This document shows positions 25,968 through 35,155 of a DNA stretch of 64,000 nucleotides, piece by piece. Source of the DNA: Roseomonas sp. GTDB lineage: Bacteria; Pseudomonadota; Alphaproteobacteria; Acetobacterales; Acetobacteraceae. The stretch is taken from positions 1 through 64,000 of the forward strand of contig JADCFN010000008.1 in the NCBI GenBank assembly GCA_020249505.1, written 5' to 3'. The notes below the pieces were generated by a model, which ran no database searches, had not been told where the DNA came from, and saw only the letters and a list, made by a program, of their open reading frames with translations. Made by a program: the position numbers and the translations under genes. Within the stretch, counting starts at the first letter, position 1, and each line of letters opens with the position of its first letter.

Positions 25968-27319
25968 TGACTGGGCTTGGCCGACTGTTTCGAAGCTTCG
26001 CGCTGCGCACCGCGCTGCTGACCGCCTTTGGCGTCTTGGGTATTTCCGCACTTGGCCTTGGGCTTGGCTGGCTGCGCAGTTCCTCGGCCTTGGAAGAAGC
26101 TTTGGACAGCACTATCCGCGCGGAGGCCGAATTATTGCTCGGCGACTTCCAGCGCTTCGGCATGATCGGCCTGACCCGCGCAGTGGAAGCCCGCACACGC
26201 GACCGCACACCAAGCGCCATTCTGGTGCAGCTCCGCTTGCCCGATGGGCGCCCCGTGGCGGGTTCCGCGCGGCTTTCCGGCGCGCCGGCGGGCTTACGTG
26301 GTTTTGTGACGCTGAAGGCGCCGGAAGGGCCGGTGCGCACGCTCGGCATCGGCATTTCCAACGGCTTTACGCTGCTGGTCGCGGCCGAATTCGGCGCGGT
26401 GCTGGATACGGCTGCAACCCTTGCCACCACCTTGCTTGCTGCGGGTGCGGTGGCGGTGCTGATCGCGCTCGGCTTTGGGCTGTTCATGGCGCGCGGGTTG
26501 CAATTGCGTCTTCGCCGCGTCTCAGAAGCCGCAGAACAGGTGATGCGCGGTGATTTGGCGCGGCGCCTGCCCTTGGCCGGCAGCGCCGATGAATTCGACA
26601 GGCTGGCTGGCACGGTGAATACGCTGCTCGATCGCCAGGAAGCGCTGATCGAGGGCATGCGGCAAGTCACGGTGGATGTCGCGCATGATTTGCGCGGCCC
26701 GCTTTCCCGCCTGCGCCAAAGGCTGGAAGCAGCCCTCGCACGCACGCGTGATCCCAATGCCGATAGCGCCGCCTTTGAAGCGGCCTTGGCCGAATTGGAT
26801 ACGGTGCTAGCCACCTTCACCGCGCTGCTCCGCATCGCGCAGCTTGAAGCCGGCCCACCCTTGCCGCCCCAGGAAGCCCCGGTGGTGGATCTTTCTGCAC
26901 TCGTCACCACCCTGGCCGAGGCTTATGCCGTTGTCGCGGAAGAAGCCGGCAAAAGGCTTGAAGTACACATCGCACCCGATCAGCGCCTGCATGGCGATGC
27001 GGCGCTGCTGCGGCAGATGCTCACGAACCTCATGGATAATGCGCTGATGCATGGCGGGCAGACCCTGCGCGTGACCCTGCGCCCTGGCCCGAAGCTGGAG
27101 GTGGCCGATGATGGGCCAGGCGTGCCGGCAGAAGAACGCGCGCGCGTGCTGCGGCGCTTCTATCGGCTGGACCGTAGCCGCGGCACGCCGGGCAGTGGGC
27201 TCGGCCTCGCGCTGGTGGCGGCGGTGGCAAAGCTGCATGGCGCGGCGCCGGTATTGTCAGACGCCGCACCAGGGCTTCGCGTGACGGTCGATCTTTCCAC
27301 CGCAAAGGCCGAAAGCTGA
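25967..27319 (+). CDS. Sensor histidine kinase
   Basis: Membrane kinase of about 450 residues pairing with the upstream regulator. Two membrane helices (about 12-38 and 148-176) enclose a small periplasmic sensor region, then HAMP (about 178-230), DHp with H240 in VDVAHDLRGPLSRL, the N box NLMDNALMHG, G1 DDGPGVP and G2 GSGLGLALV. HDLRGPL and the short sensor resemble the QseC/PmrB/CpxA kinds. The ATG at 25967 overlaps the regulator stop (TGATG); a TTG one codon earlier is the alternative. Confidence 0.92.
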   Translation: MTGLGRLFRSFALRTALLTAFGVLGISALGLGLGWLRSSSALEEALDSTIRAEAELLLGDFQRFGMIGLTRAVEARTRDRTPSAILVQLRLPDGRPVAGSARLSGAPAGLRGFVTLKAPEGPVRTLGIGISNGFTLLVAAEFGAVLDTAATLATTLLAAGAVAVLIALGFGLFMARGLQLRLRRVSEAAEQVMRGDLARRLPLAGSADEFDRLAGTVNTLLDRQEALIEGMRQVTVDVAHDLRGPLSRLRQRLEAALARTRDPNADSAAFEAALAELDTVLATFTALLRIAQLEAGPPLPPQEAPVVDLSALVTTLAEAYAVVAEEAGKRLEVHIAPDQRLHGDAALLRQMLTNLMDNALMHGGQTLRVTLRPGPKLEVADDGPGVPAEERARVLRRFYRLDRSRGTPGSGLGLALVAAVAKLHGAAPVLSDAAPGLRVTVDLSTAKAES

Positions 27320-27333
27320 AAATCATTTCAGCT
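27314..27333 (+). promoter_or_regulatory. Perfect 20-base hairpin over the kinase stop codon
   Basis: AGCTGAAA (27314-27321) and TTTCAGCT (27326-27333) enclose a 4-base loop ATCA, and the kinase TGA is inside the first arm. There is no T tract, so it is not a standard terminator. It could slow RNA decay or separate expression of the kinase from degP, or serve as an 8-8 operator. Confidence 0.45.
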
Positions 27334-27356
27334 TCGCGTTCGGGACTTTACAGCAG

Positions 27357-27421
27357 GTTTTCTCCATTTTCGCAGTCAAGGCGAAAGCGAATCAGCGCCC
27401 GGCCCTTTTGATGGAGAAAAC
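27357..27421 (+). promoter_or_regulatory. degP leader able to sequester its ribosome binding site
   Basis: GTTTTCTCCAT (27357-27367) is the perfect complement of ATGGAGAAAAC (27411-27421), which holds the GGAG ribosome site five to ten bases before the degP ATG at 27427. An inner stem TTTCGC / GCGAAA with loop AGTCAAG stacks within it. The 11-bp outer stem is A/T-rich and could melt with heat or stress, freeing the site. This is a structural observation; regulation is inference. Confidence 0.55.
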
Positions 27422-27426
27422 AACTC

Positions 27427-28860
27427 ATGGCTAATTCCAGCCCCGCCCGCCGTACTGCGCGCTATGCGCTACTCGGCCTTTTGCTTGGTTCAACCGCGCT
27501 GACCGGCCTTGCCGTGCACGCACAAAATGCGCCCGCCCCGGTGGCCCCGGCCATCACGCTTGACCGCGCCGCACCGGCTGCCGGCTTTGCCGAGCTGGTG
27601 AAGGCCGTACGCCCGGCCGTTGTCACCATCAATGTCGCCGGCAAGGCGCCACGCGCGGAAATGGGCATGCCCAACCCTGGCCAGGGCCGCGTGCAGGGCA
27701 CGGGTTCGGGCTTCATCATTGATGCCGCTGGCTTCATCGTGACCAATAACCATGTTGTGGATGGCGCCACCCGCGTGATGGTGAAGCTTGAAGACGGCCG
27801 TGACTTGCAGGCCCGCGTTGTTGGCCGCGATTCGCGCACCGATGTCGCGCTGCTGAAAGTGGAAGCCGGCGCGCCGCTGCCCTTCGTGGCTTTGGGCGAT
27901 TCTGACCGCGCCCAGCCCGGCGATTGGGTGGTGGCCATGGGCAATCCCTATGGCCTTTCCGGCACTGTGACCACGGGCGTTGTCTCGGCAACTGGCCGCG
28001 ACATTGGCGCTGGCCCCTATGATGATTTCATCCAGGTGGATGCGCCGATCAATCAGGGCAATTCCGGTGGCCCGCTTTTCGCCCGTGATGGCGGCGTGAT
28101 TGGCGTGAATACCGCAATCTTCAGCCCCACCGGTGGATCGGTTGGTATCGGCTTTGCCGTGCCGTCCAATATGGTGAAGCGCGTGGTCGCCGAATTGCGT
28201 GAAAAAGGCCAGGTGGAGCGCGGCTTCATCGGCGTTTCCACCCAGCCGGTGAACGCTGCCATGGCGGCAGCGCTGAAACTGCCCGCGAATGGCAGCGAAG
28301 CCCCGCGCGGCGCGCTTGTGGCGGGTGTGGAGCGTGACAGCCCAGCGGCCAAGGTCGGCCTGCAGCCCGGTGATGTGGTGACCGCGCTGGACAGCAAACC
28401 AGTGCGCAACCCGCGTGATCTGGCGCGCAGCGTGGCGGAACTCCGCCCCGGTGCGAAGGCTGATCTGAAGCTCTGGCGCGATGGTGCGGAACGGAGCCTT
28501 CGCGTGGATATCGCCGCGCAGCCTGGCACGGAACGCGCCCGTGCAGGGGCGGAGGAATCCAACGCGCCGCGCATTGGTGTTTCGCTGGTGCCGATCACGC
28601 CGGAAGCGCGTGCATCACTCCGTCTGCCCAATGATGCCAAGGGCGCGCTGGTACAGGCCGTGGAGCCGAATTCACGTGCCCAGGAAGCGGGTTTGCGCCG
28701 GGGCGATGTGATCGTGGGTGTTGGCGCTGCCGCAACCGATGATGCTGACGCCGTGGTGCGCGCGCTGCGTGAGGCGAATGCCGCGGGCGGTGCGGTTGCG
28801 GTGCGCATCCTGCGCGATGGCAAGCCGGCCTTTATCGCCGTGCCGGCAGCGCAGGCCTGA
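27427..28860 (+). CDS. degP: DegP/DegQ-type periplasmic serine protease
   Basis: Envelope protein quality-control protease of 477 residues. A signal peptide ends near AVHA at 29-32. The trypsin-like domain carries the triad H109 (TNNHVV), D139 (SRTDVALLKV) and S213 (QGNSGGPLF). Two PDZ domains follow at about 260-360 (GFIGVSTQPVN ... SPAAKVGLQPGDVVTALD) and 385-475 (IGVSLVPITPEARASLRL ... AQEAGLRRGDVIVGVG). It lies 107 bases behind the two-component genes, on the same strand, with a leader that can fold over the ribosome site. Confidence 0.95.
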   Translation: MANSSPARRTARYALLGLLLGSTALTGLAVHAQNAPAPVAPAITLDRAAPAAGFAELVKAVRPAVVTINVAGKAPRAEMGMPNPGQGRVQGTGSGFIIDAAGFIVTNNHVVDGATRVMVKLEDGRDLQARVVGRDSRTDVALLKVEAGAPLPFVALGDSDRAQPGDWVVAMGNPYGLSGTVTTGVVSATGRDIGAGPYDDFIQVDAPINQGNSGGPLFARDGGVIGVNTAIFSPTGGSVGIGFAVPSNMVKRVVAELREKGQVERGFIGVSTQPVNAAMAAALKLPANGSEAPRGALVAGVERDSPAAKVGLQPGDVVTALDSKPVRNPRDLARSVAELRPGAKADLKLWRDGAERSLRVDIAAQPGTERARAGAEESNAPRIGVSLVPITPEARASLRLPNDAKGALVQAVEPNSRAQEAGLRRGDVIVGVGAAATDDADAVVRALREANAAGGAVAVRILRDGKPAFIAVPAAQA

Positions 28861-28866
28861 AGACTG

Positions 28867-28894
28867 AGCGGGTCAGGGGATCACCTGACCCGCT
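28867..28894 (+). terminator. Stable hairpin just after degP
   Basis: AGCGGGTCAGG (28867-28877) pairs perfectly with CCTGACCCGCT (28884-28894) around a 6-base loop, seven bases after the degP stop. No T tract follows, so it may protect the message end rather than terminate. Confidence 0.5.
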
Positions 28895-28967
28895 TCACCC
28901 CAAAGCTGGAGAGACATCGCCGCGCGCCATGCGGAGACGTCCCGCAAGGGCCGCGGTTTCCAGCCTG

Positions 28968-29018
28968 GCCGGCCATGGTGGCAGAACTGACCCCTTAAAC
29001 CACCATGGTCGGCTTTTT
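28968..29018 (+). terminator. Terminator between degP and the convergent porin gene
   Basis: A 14-bp stem (28968-28981 with 29000-29013, one G-T pair) with an 18-base loop is followed by five T residues at 29014-29018. It ends the degP transcript 22 bases before the convergent porin stop. Confidence 0.8.
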
Positions 29019-29040
29019 CTTGTGGCATTGTCTGGCGATT

Positions 29041-30642
29041 TCAGAAGCGCACAATGCCAACGGCCAGCAGGCGATTGGCAATGCCGTGGCCCACACGATT
29101 AGCACCCGCCGCCGCTGCGCCATCTTCAAGATCACGCCGGCTGAAAACATACTCCAGCCCTAGATCGAGCCAACCGAAAGGCATGCGGCTGGTTGGGCGA
29201 TCTGCAAAGGGGCTCCAAATCAGATTGGCAATGACCTGCTGCATTTCCCGGTTCCGCGCCAAGGCCCCAGGATCGCCTGCGACGAACTGAATTGAGGATG
29301 GGAAATCCTGCCGTGCATAGGCATAGGAGACCGTGCTGCGCACAAAATCGGACCAGAAGCGGCGATAGCCGATGGTGGCGCCATAACTCGGCACGGATTC
29401 CAGGCTGTAATCCATGCGGGTCGCCGCAGATAGGTCGGTAATCGCGCTTTGGCCGAAGGTATTGCCGGCAAAATAACGGCCAATGCCTTCGCCATAATGG
29501 CCCATGAGCATCAGCTCGTCCCGGCCGAGGGCAGAAATCCATTTGCCAAGCGGCAGGCGCGTATGCGCGGCGAAGCCCCAGCCGAAGGTGCTCTCACTCG
29601 GACCGGCTGACAATGCAGAGCCCGGGCCAAGTGCAGCTCCATCGGGTTCAAGCGATAGCTGGCGGAACAGACCGCGCAGCACATATTCTTCTGCGCCATC
29701 CCGCCAAGTTAGCCGCGCGAGAAAATCGGGCATCTGATCAAAGACTGCGCTTCTTGCCCCACCATCGAAGCGATCAGTCGGGACTCGTGCTCCATTATTC
29801 GTCAGGATGTCGCCAAACGGTGCCTCAATCGAGCCTTGCAGCATCAAATTGCTGTCGAAACGATGCGTCACACGAAGCTGCGCCTGTCGGATGAAGGATT
29901 GATTGAGGTTGGTGGCGTCATGCAGGGCCTCGGTCAGTCCCTCATTCCAAAGGCTATTGGTATGACCGATCAGATAGCTCCAATCATCGCGGGTCAACTC
30001 AGCAAAGGCTTGCCGCAGGCGATAGGCTAGATCAGCGCCGGCATCCCCGCGGAAATCGCCTTCGATGGTGGTATCAAGGCGGCCCCAGGCCGTATCGCTG
30101 CGGGTGTCGAAACCGAAGCGTGAACTGCGCGCGGTGATGTCGCCATCGCCGGGCTGGGTATTGCCGCCGCTCAACGGGATACCCTGAACCGAGGCCGCAT
30201 CGGTCGGGTTGCGCGCATTGAAATCGCGGTACGCGGTCAGGCGGAGAAAGCCATAAAGCCGCACGGTCGTATCGGTATTCGGGATACGCATGGCAAGCCC
30301 ATCCAGGCTGCCGCGCAGCGCCTCATCCACTTCGGCGCGCACAGCCTCGGGCGAGCGTGGCGCAGGCGCGGCGGCGGTGACTGGTGCCGCTGCTGCGGGC
30401 GCGGTGCGCGGTGCCGCGGCGCGTGTCGGCGCGGCTGGTGCCGGTGCGGGCGCAGGTGCTGGCGCTGCCACGGCGGCCGGGCGCTGCGGGCGGCGTTCGC
30501 GTTCAAGTTCATTCACGCGCTGTTGCAGCGCATCAATGCGCCGCATCAGCTCTTCCATGGTGGGCTGTTGTGCCAAGGCTGGTGCAGCACCAACCATTAA
30601 GCCCAGCATAGCCGCCCCGGCCCATTTTGATTTCATCTGCAT
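29041..30642 (-). CDS. DcaP-like outer membrane porin
   Basis: Predicted trimeric beta-barrel channel of 533 residues. A signal peptide ends at PALAQ (about 24). An N-terminal coiled coil follows (MEELMRRIDALQQRVNELERE, about 28-48), typical of DcaP, then an unusually long Ala/Pro linker (about 52-100). The barrel begins with TVRLYGFLRLTAYRDF and shows SSRFGFDTRSDTAWG, LIGHTNSLW and the closing strand ending in Phe (LAVGIVRF) that signals BAM assembly. Such porins pass small acids and dipeptide-like solutes. It stands alone behind lpxR. Confidence 0.85.
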   Translation of the reverse strand: MQMKSKWAGAAMLGLMVGAAPALAQQPTMEELMRRIDALQQRVNELERERRPQRPAAVAAPAPAPAPAPAAPTRAAAPRTAPAAAAPVTAAAPAPRSPEAVRAEVDEALRGSLDGLAMRIPNTDTTVRLYGFLRLTAYRDFNARNPTDAASVQGIPLSGGNTQPGDGDITARSSRFGFDTRSDTAWGRLDTTIEGDFRGDAGADLAYRLRQAFAELTRDDWSYLIGHTNSLWNEGLTEALHDATNLNQSFIRQAQLRVTHRFDSNLMLQGSIEAPFGDILTNNGARVPTDRFDGGARSAVFDQMPDFLARLTWRDGAEEYVLRGLFRQLSLEPDGAALGPGSALSAGPSESTFGWGFAAHTRLPLGKWISALGRDELMLMGHYGEGIGRYFAGNTFGQSAITDLSAATRMDYSLESVPSYGATIGYRRFWSDFVRSTVSYAYARQDFPSSIQFVAGDPGALARNREMQQVIANLIWSPFADRPTSRMPFGWLDLGLEYVFSRRDLEDGAAAAGANRVGHGIANRLLAVGIVRF

Positions 30643-30775
30643 GCCCCCTGTGCCTTACGAAACGCCGCCCAGATATTCTTATGATTAGTTTGGGGCCGCG
30701 TGGGGTCCGCGCCTATTGGTCAAGTGTCGCGCCGCTGTGCAGGGTATCTCTGTCGCTCGCCCAGCGGATCAGCCG

Positions 30776-31783
30776 CTAGAACCTGAATGCAAGGCTGATT
30801 GATCCGAATTGCGACGCTTCGCGCTGGGTTTCGAATTCCTTGCTGCGGATCGTATAAGTCGCGGTCAGGCGCGCGCTTGAGAAAATCAACGCAAAGCCAA
30901 GACTGGCATCGCCCACCAGCACTTCCCGATCCACGCTGCGGCTATCGCGCCAGGTATTGCCATCCAGCGAAATGTCTCGCGCCACCGCGCGGCCTTCAAT
31001 ACCGCCAAAGACATACCAGCCAAAACGCCCGGTCGGCTGAAAGAAAACCGAACCGGCAGAAACCGGGCGCACGCGGGGTGGGCCGAAATCCGCTTCAAGC
31101 TCTGTCCCGTAGCGGAGCAGAATGCCCCCGGCGGCATAGGTATGCACATTGCCAAGGCTGGCCGCGAGGCTTGGTACCAGGCCAAATCGCCGCCCGCCTG
31201 AATCGGCTTCACCATTCAACCGCCATTGGCGGTTCGCCACCAGATTGACGCCGGGTTCATCACGCAGCTGGTAATCCCAGCCATAGGCGCGATCAATGCG
31301 CATCAGATCATGTGTTGTATTCTGCACCCATTCGCCCAGCGCAGAAGGCCCGATAACGCCAAGCTGCAATTCAAGCGTGCCCATTTCACGGGCCGTATAG
31401 GAATGCAACGAAATCGCGCCGTAAAGCCATGCCGCATAGGGCCGATCCTTCGGGTCCGGATTGGTCGCAAGCGTATCTTCCGGCGTGAACATCTTCTGCC
31501 CGAAGCTGAGGCCCCAGCGCGTCACGCCGCCACCTGGGAAGAGCAGGTTTCCGCCTTCGGTTATGCGCTCAAGCCAGGCCGGCGGGTCATAGGAAGGGGC
31601 TCGCCAAGCGAAAAGAAAGCCATTGCTGTAATAGCGATCATTGCCGGAGAAGGTGTCATTCTCCAACAGAAAAGCGAAGGTCCCTGCCGGGTCTGCCTCA
31701 CGCGGCGCGGGCGCCTGTGCCAGGGCGGGCAGCGCCGCAAATAGCGCTGCACCGGCAAGCAAAAAGCGGGAAAGGCCAATCAT
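30776..31783 (-). CDS. LpxR-family outer membrane lipid A deacylase
   Basis: Beta-barrel enzyme of 335 residues expected to remove the 3'-acyloxyacyl group of lipid A. A signal peptide ends at ALAQA (about 23). The family's N-terminal motif follows as FLLENDTFSGNDRYYSNGFLFAW, containing the Asn-Asp pair and the second DRYYS motif near the active site. DRPYAAWLYG and QLGVIGPSALGEWVQ match the substrate-loop region, and the last residue is Phe. The start is three bases after the SLC13 permease gene, so it sits at the end of a transport operon. Confidence 0.85.
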   Translation of the reverse strand: MIGLSRFLLAGAALFAALPALAQAPAPREADPAGTFAFLLENDTFSGNDRYYSNGFLFAWRAPSYDPPAWLERITEGGNLLFPGGGVTRWGLSFGQKMFTPEDTLATNPDPKDRPYAAWLYGAISLHSYTAREMGTLELQLGVIGPSALGEWVQNTTHDLMRIDRAYGWDYQLRDEPGVNLVANRQWRLNGEADSGGRRFGLVPSLAASLGNVHTYAAGGILLRYGTELEADFGPPRVRPVSAGSVFFQPTGRFGWYVFGGIEGRAVARDISLDGNTWRDSRSVDREVLVGDASLGFALIFSSARLTATYTIRSKEFETQREASQFGSISLAFRF

Positions 31784-31786
31784 GCT

Positions 31787-33601
31787 TCAGAACCGCCAGA
31801 TCAGGGGCACAATGAAGACGCAGACAACGAAAAACCAAATCATCATGGGCAGGCCGAATTTCCAGTAATCACCGAAGGCATAACCGCCCGGGCGCATGAC
31901 CATGAGGTTGGTCGGTGTCGCGATTGGTGTCAGGAAGGCGGCGGCGGCGGCGATGCCGATGCTCATCAGCACCGGTATCGGCGAAATCCCCATGGAAGTC
32001 GCGGCCGCGACCCCAACGGGGATGATGATCAGCGCGGTTGCGGTATTGCTGATCAATTGGCCGAGCACAGCCGTCAGCACGAATAGCCCCGCGAGCAGGA
32101 TCATCGGGCTGCCACCGGCTGCCATGGCAACCAGACCATCCGCCATCAATTGCGCCGCGCCGGTCTGCACCATGGCGGTGGAAAGCGGCATCATCGCCGC
32201 GACCAGGATAACCGTTGTCCAGTCAATCGCGCGATAGCTTTGATCAACCGTCAGCACACGCGATAGGACCAGGATGAAGCAGGCCGCGATGCCCACCACC
32301 GCCCCAGGCAGCAATCCCGTCGCAAGGAAGAACACCATGCCGGCCAGCACGCCGATCGTGGTCCAGGCGCCGGCACCAAGCGGCACGGCCTGACGGCGCA
32401 CGGTATCGGGCGAATTCACCACCAGCACCTGCGGATCAGCCAGCCGCGTATCAAGCGCCTTCCAGGTGCCTTGCAGCAACATGGTATCGCCTGCCTGCAA
32501 CTGCACAGGCTCAGCGCCCACATCAGTACCACCGCGCTGAATGGCAATGACCACCAGATCACCGCTTTCAGTAATCATGCCCTGATAGGCGGTTTGCCCG
32601 ATCATTTCCGACCGCGGCGGGATCATCACCTCGGCAAGGCCGGAACTCCGATTGAACAGGCTATCGCGCAAATCCTCATCGCTGTTTTCAAGCCGAAAGG
32701 CCAAATGCTGTTCCGTGGCAAGCCGCGCCGCATCCTCACCCTGGCCGGAGACGATAAGAAAATCGCCCTCCATCATCGTGGGGCGGCGCAGCCTGTCGCC
32801 GGTTTCGCCATCATTCACCGCGACAAGACGCAACCCCCCCCAGGTGTTTTCCTGCAAGGCTGAAGGGGGCTGACCAATCAGCGGCGAGGAAGCGCGCAGC
32901 CGCAACCGGAACAGCCCCTCCTTCAGCCGATATTGTTCAACCAGCGTGGTGGCATGGCGGCTGAAATCCGCGCTCATGGTCTCACCAGAGCGATGCGGCA
33001 GCAGCTTCCGCCCAAACAGGAGGGTGATGGTGATAACACCAAGCAGCAGTGGAATGCCGACAATGGTGAATTCGAAAAAGCCGATGGCGCGTGCGCCGGC
33101 ATCCAGCGCGGCCTCGCTCACCAGCACGTTTACGGGCGACCCGGTCAAGGCCAATTTCGAGCCCGCATGCGCGGCGAACACCATCGGCATGAGCAATTGC
33201 GAAGGCGGCAGACGCAGCCTGAGCGCCAAGACAACCGCCACCGGCAAAAGCGCCGCAATCGCCCCATTGAGGCTGATCAGCGCAGTCAACATCGCTGCCA
33301 ATAGGGAAATCAGCACAAAAAGCCGCGTGCGGCTATTCTCGCCTGCGCCGCGTATGAGCATTTGCCCGGCCCAGGCAGTCACGCCGGTGCGGTCCAGCGC
33401 AGCGCTCACCACAAAAAGGGTAGCGATAAACATCACCGCCGGATCGCCAAAGCCTGATAGCGCCTGGTTCAGCGTCACAAGGCCGGTCGCGTAAAGCGCC
33501 ATGCCGACACCCATCGCGACCAGAATGACCGGAATGCGGTTCCAGATGAAAAGCATAATGGCCGCGAGGATGATCGCGGCCATGATGGTGATGTCATTCA
33601 T
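31787..33601 (-). CDS. SLC13-family permease with TrkA-C domains
   Basis: Membrane transporter of 604 residues, of the divalent-anion/sodium symporter group. N-terminal helices (MNDITIMAAIILAAIMLFIW ...) and SLNGAIAALLPVAVVLALRL with the SNT-like hairpin precede two cytoplasmic RCK-C/TrkA-C domains at about 215-390 (ASSPLIGQPPSALQENTWGGLRLVAV ... MIPPRSEMIGQTAYQGM). The C-terminal helices include LISNTATALIIIPVGVAAA, the second SNT motif, and AFLTPIATPTNLMV. The substrate could be sulfate, citrate or another anion. It lies three bases behind abgT. Confidence 0.87.
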   Translation of the reverse strand: MNDITIMAAIILAAIMLFIWNRIPVILVAMGVGMALYATGLVTLNQALSGFGDPAVMFIATLFVVSAALDRTGVTAWAGQMLIRGAGENSRTRLFVLISLLAAMLTALISLNGAIAALLPVAVVLALRLRLPPSQLLMPMVFAAHAGSKLALTGSPVNVLVSEAALDAGARAIGFFEFTIVGIPLLLGVITITLLFGRKLLPHRSGETMSADFSRHATTLVEQYRLKEGLFRLRLRASSPLIGQPPSALQENTWGGLRLVAVNDGETGDRLRRPTMMEGDFLIVSGQGEDAARLATEQHLAFRLENSDEDLRDSLFNRSSGLAEVMIPPRSEMIGQTAYQGMITESGDLVVIAIQRGGTDVGAEPVQLQAGDTMLLQGTWKALDTRLADPQVLVVNSPDTVRRQAVPLGAGAWTTIGVLAGMVFFLATGLLPGAVVGIAACFILVLSRVLTVDQSYRAIDWTTVILVAAMMPLSTAMVQTGAAQLMADGLVAMAAGGSPMILLAGLFVLTAVLGQLISNTATALIIIPVGVAAATSMGISPIPVLMSIGIAAAAAFLTPIATPTNLMVMRPGGYAFGDYWKFGLPMMIWFFVVCVFIVPLIWRF

Positions 33602-33604
33602 GCG

Positions 33605-35155
33605 CTAGAGACCCCATGGCAGTCCGAGCAAATACCAGGCCGCCAGCAGCATGGTCCAGATCACGGAAATGGCGATGACATAGGGCAGCATTAGCGCAAT
33701 TACCGTGCCCACACCGGCATCTTTCTGATACTTAATCGCGAAGGTTACGATCATTGCGAAATAGGCATTGAGCGGCGTGATGGAATTCATCGGGCTATCG
33801 CCAACGCGATAGGCCGCGAGTACCACTTCCGGCGCTACGCCAAGCTGCATCAGCAGCGGCACGAATACCGGCGCAAAGATCGCCCATTTCGCAATCGCCG
33901 CGGTGATGATCAGGTCAATGCCAAAGACCGCAATCACAAAGCCGATCAGCAGCGCAACCGTTGGCAGATTCAGCTTTTCCAGGAAATCCGCCATGGAAAC
34001 AGCCGCCAAGGTGGCCATGTTCGAATAATTGAAGATGGCAATAAACTGGCTGATGATCAGCAGCAGCAGGATCAGGCCCGCCAGCGCACCAATGGATTTC
34101 TGGATGGCGGCGATGGCTTCGTTGGTGGTGCGCATGGTGCCGGCAGCGCGACCATAGGCAATGCCGCAGACCAGAAAGATCAGCGCAATGGTGACGATCA
34201 GGCTGCCCATGAAGGGCGAGTTGCCGATGATGGCGCCAGTTTCCGGATTACGCAGTGGCGCGCCGGGCGGCAGCGTGAGCAGGCCAATAAAGGCCAGCAC
34301 GCCAATCAACGCATTCCGCGCCGCGCGCAGGCCCTTATATTCCTCCTCGGAGAGTACATTCTCGCCCGGCACTTGGTACTCGCCCTTATAGGGGCCAAGG
34401 CGCGGTTCGATCACCCTTTCGGTAATAACGCCAATCAACACCGTCAGCATGGCGACCGAGGCAATGGAGAACCAGACATTGGCCGCCAGATCAATCGAGA
34501 CATTCGGATTGACCAGCCGCGCCGCATCGTTGGTGATTTCGGTTAGAATGCCATCCACCGGCACGATCAGCACATTGACCATGAAGGCGGAAGCGACTGC
34601 GGCAAAAGCCATGGCGAGGCCCGCCAAGGGATGCCGCCCGACCGACATGAAGGCAGCCGCCGCCAGCGGTATCAGCACCAGATACCCCGCATCGGCCGCA
34701 ATGGATGAAACAATGCCGACAAAGACAAGAATGTAGGTGAGCAGCTTGGGTGGTGCGACGATCACCAGCTTACGGATCAACGCCTTCACCAAGCCGGCTT
34801 CTTCCGCAACACCAACGCCCACCATGGCAACAATAATCACGCCCACCGCATTAAAGCCCATGAAGTTGGGCACCACACCGGTGAACATGAAGCGAATGCC
34901 GTCAATGGTCAGCAGGCTTCGGGCAGCGGTTGTCGCTTCCTCGATCTTGCCGCTTGCCGGGTTATAGGCCTGATAGGTGACCTTGGCGCCGAGCAACGAC
35001 AGCAGGGCCGAGAGCAGCACCACGAAAATGATCAGATAGACAAAGATCATCACCGGATGCGGCACGCGGTTGCCCACGCGTTCCACCGTATCCAGGATAC
35101 GCTGCATGGCGGTTTTCGGCGCCTCAGGTGCGCCGGAATTCTGCGTCGCGCTCAT
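33605..35155 (-). CDS. abgT: AbgT-family transporter
   Basis: Secondary transporter of 516 residues in the family that moves p-aminobenzoyl-glutamate and, in some members, exports sulfonamides. It has at least nine membrane helices and the family motifs GNRVPHPVMIFVYLIIFV at the N-terminus, GDSPMNSITPLNAYFAMIV near the end and GLPWGL at the terminus. Its first codon overlaps the upstream M20 dipeptidase stop (ATGA), so the two are coupled, pointing to uptake and cleavage of a peptide-like substrate. Confidence 0.9.
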   Translation of the reverse strand: MSATQNSGAPEAPKTAMQRILDTVERVGNRVPHPVMIFVYLIIFVVLLSALLSLLGAKVTYQAYNPASGKIEEATTAARSLLTIDGIRFMFTGVVPNFMGFNAVGVIIVAMVGVGVAEEAGLVKALIRKLVIVAPPKLLTYILVFVGIVSSIAADAGYLVLIPLAAAAFMSVGRHPLAGLAMAFAAVASAFMVNVLIVPVDGILTEITNDAARLVNPNVSIDLAANVWFSIASVAMLTVLIGVITERVIEPRLGPYKGEYQVPGENVLSEEEYKGLRAARNALIGVLAFIGLLTLPPGAPLRNPETGAIIGNSPFMGSLIVTIALIFLVCGIAYGRAAGTMRTTNEAIAAIQKSIGALAGLILLLLIISQFIAIFNYSNMATLAAVSMADFLEKLNLPTVALLIGFVIAVFGIDLIITAAIAKWAIFAPVFVPLLMQLGVAPEVVLAAYRVGDSPMNSITPLNAYFAMIVTFAIKYQKDAGVGTVIALMLPYVIAISVIWTMLLAAWYLLGLPWGL

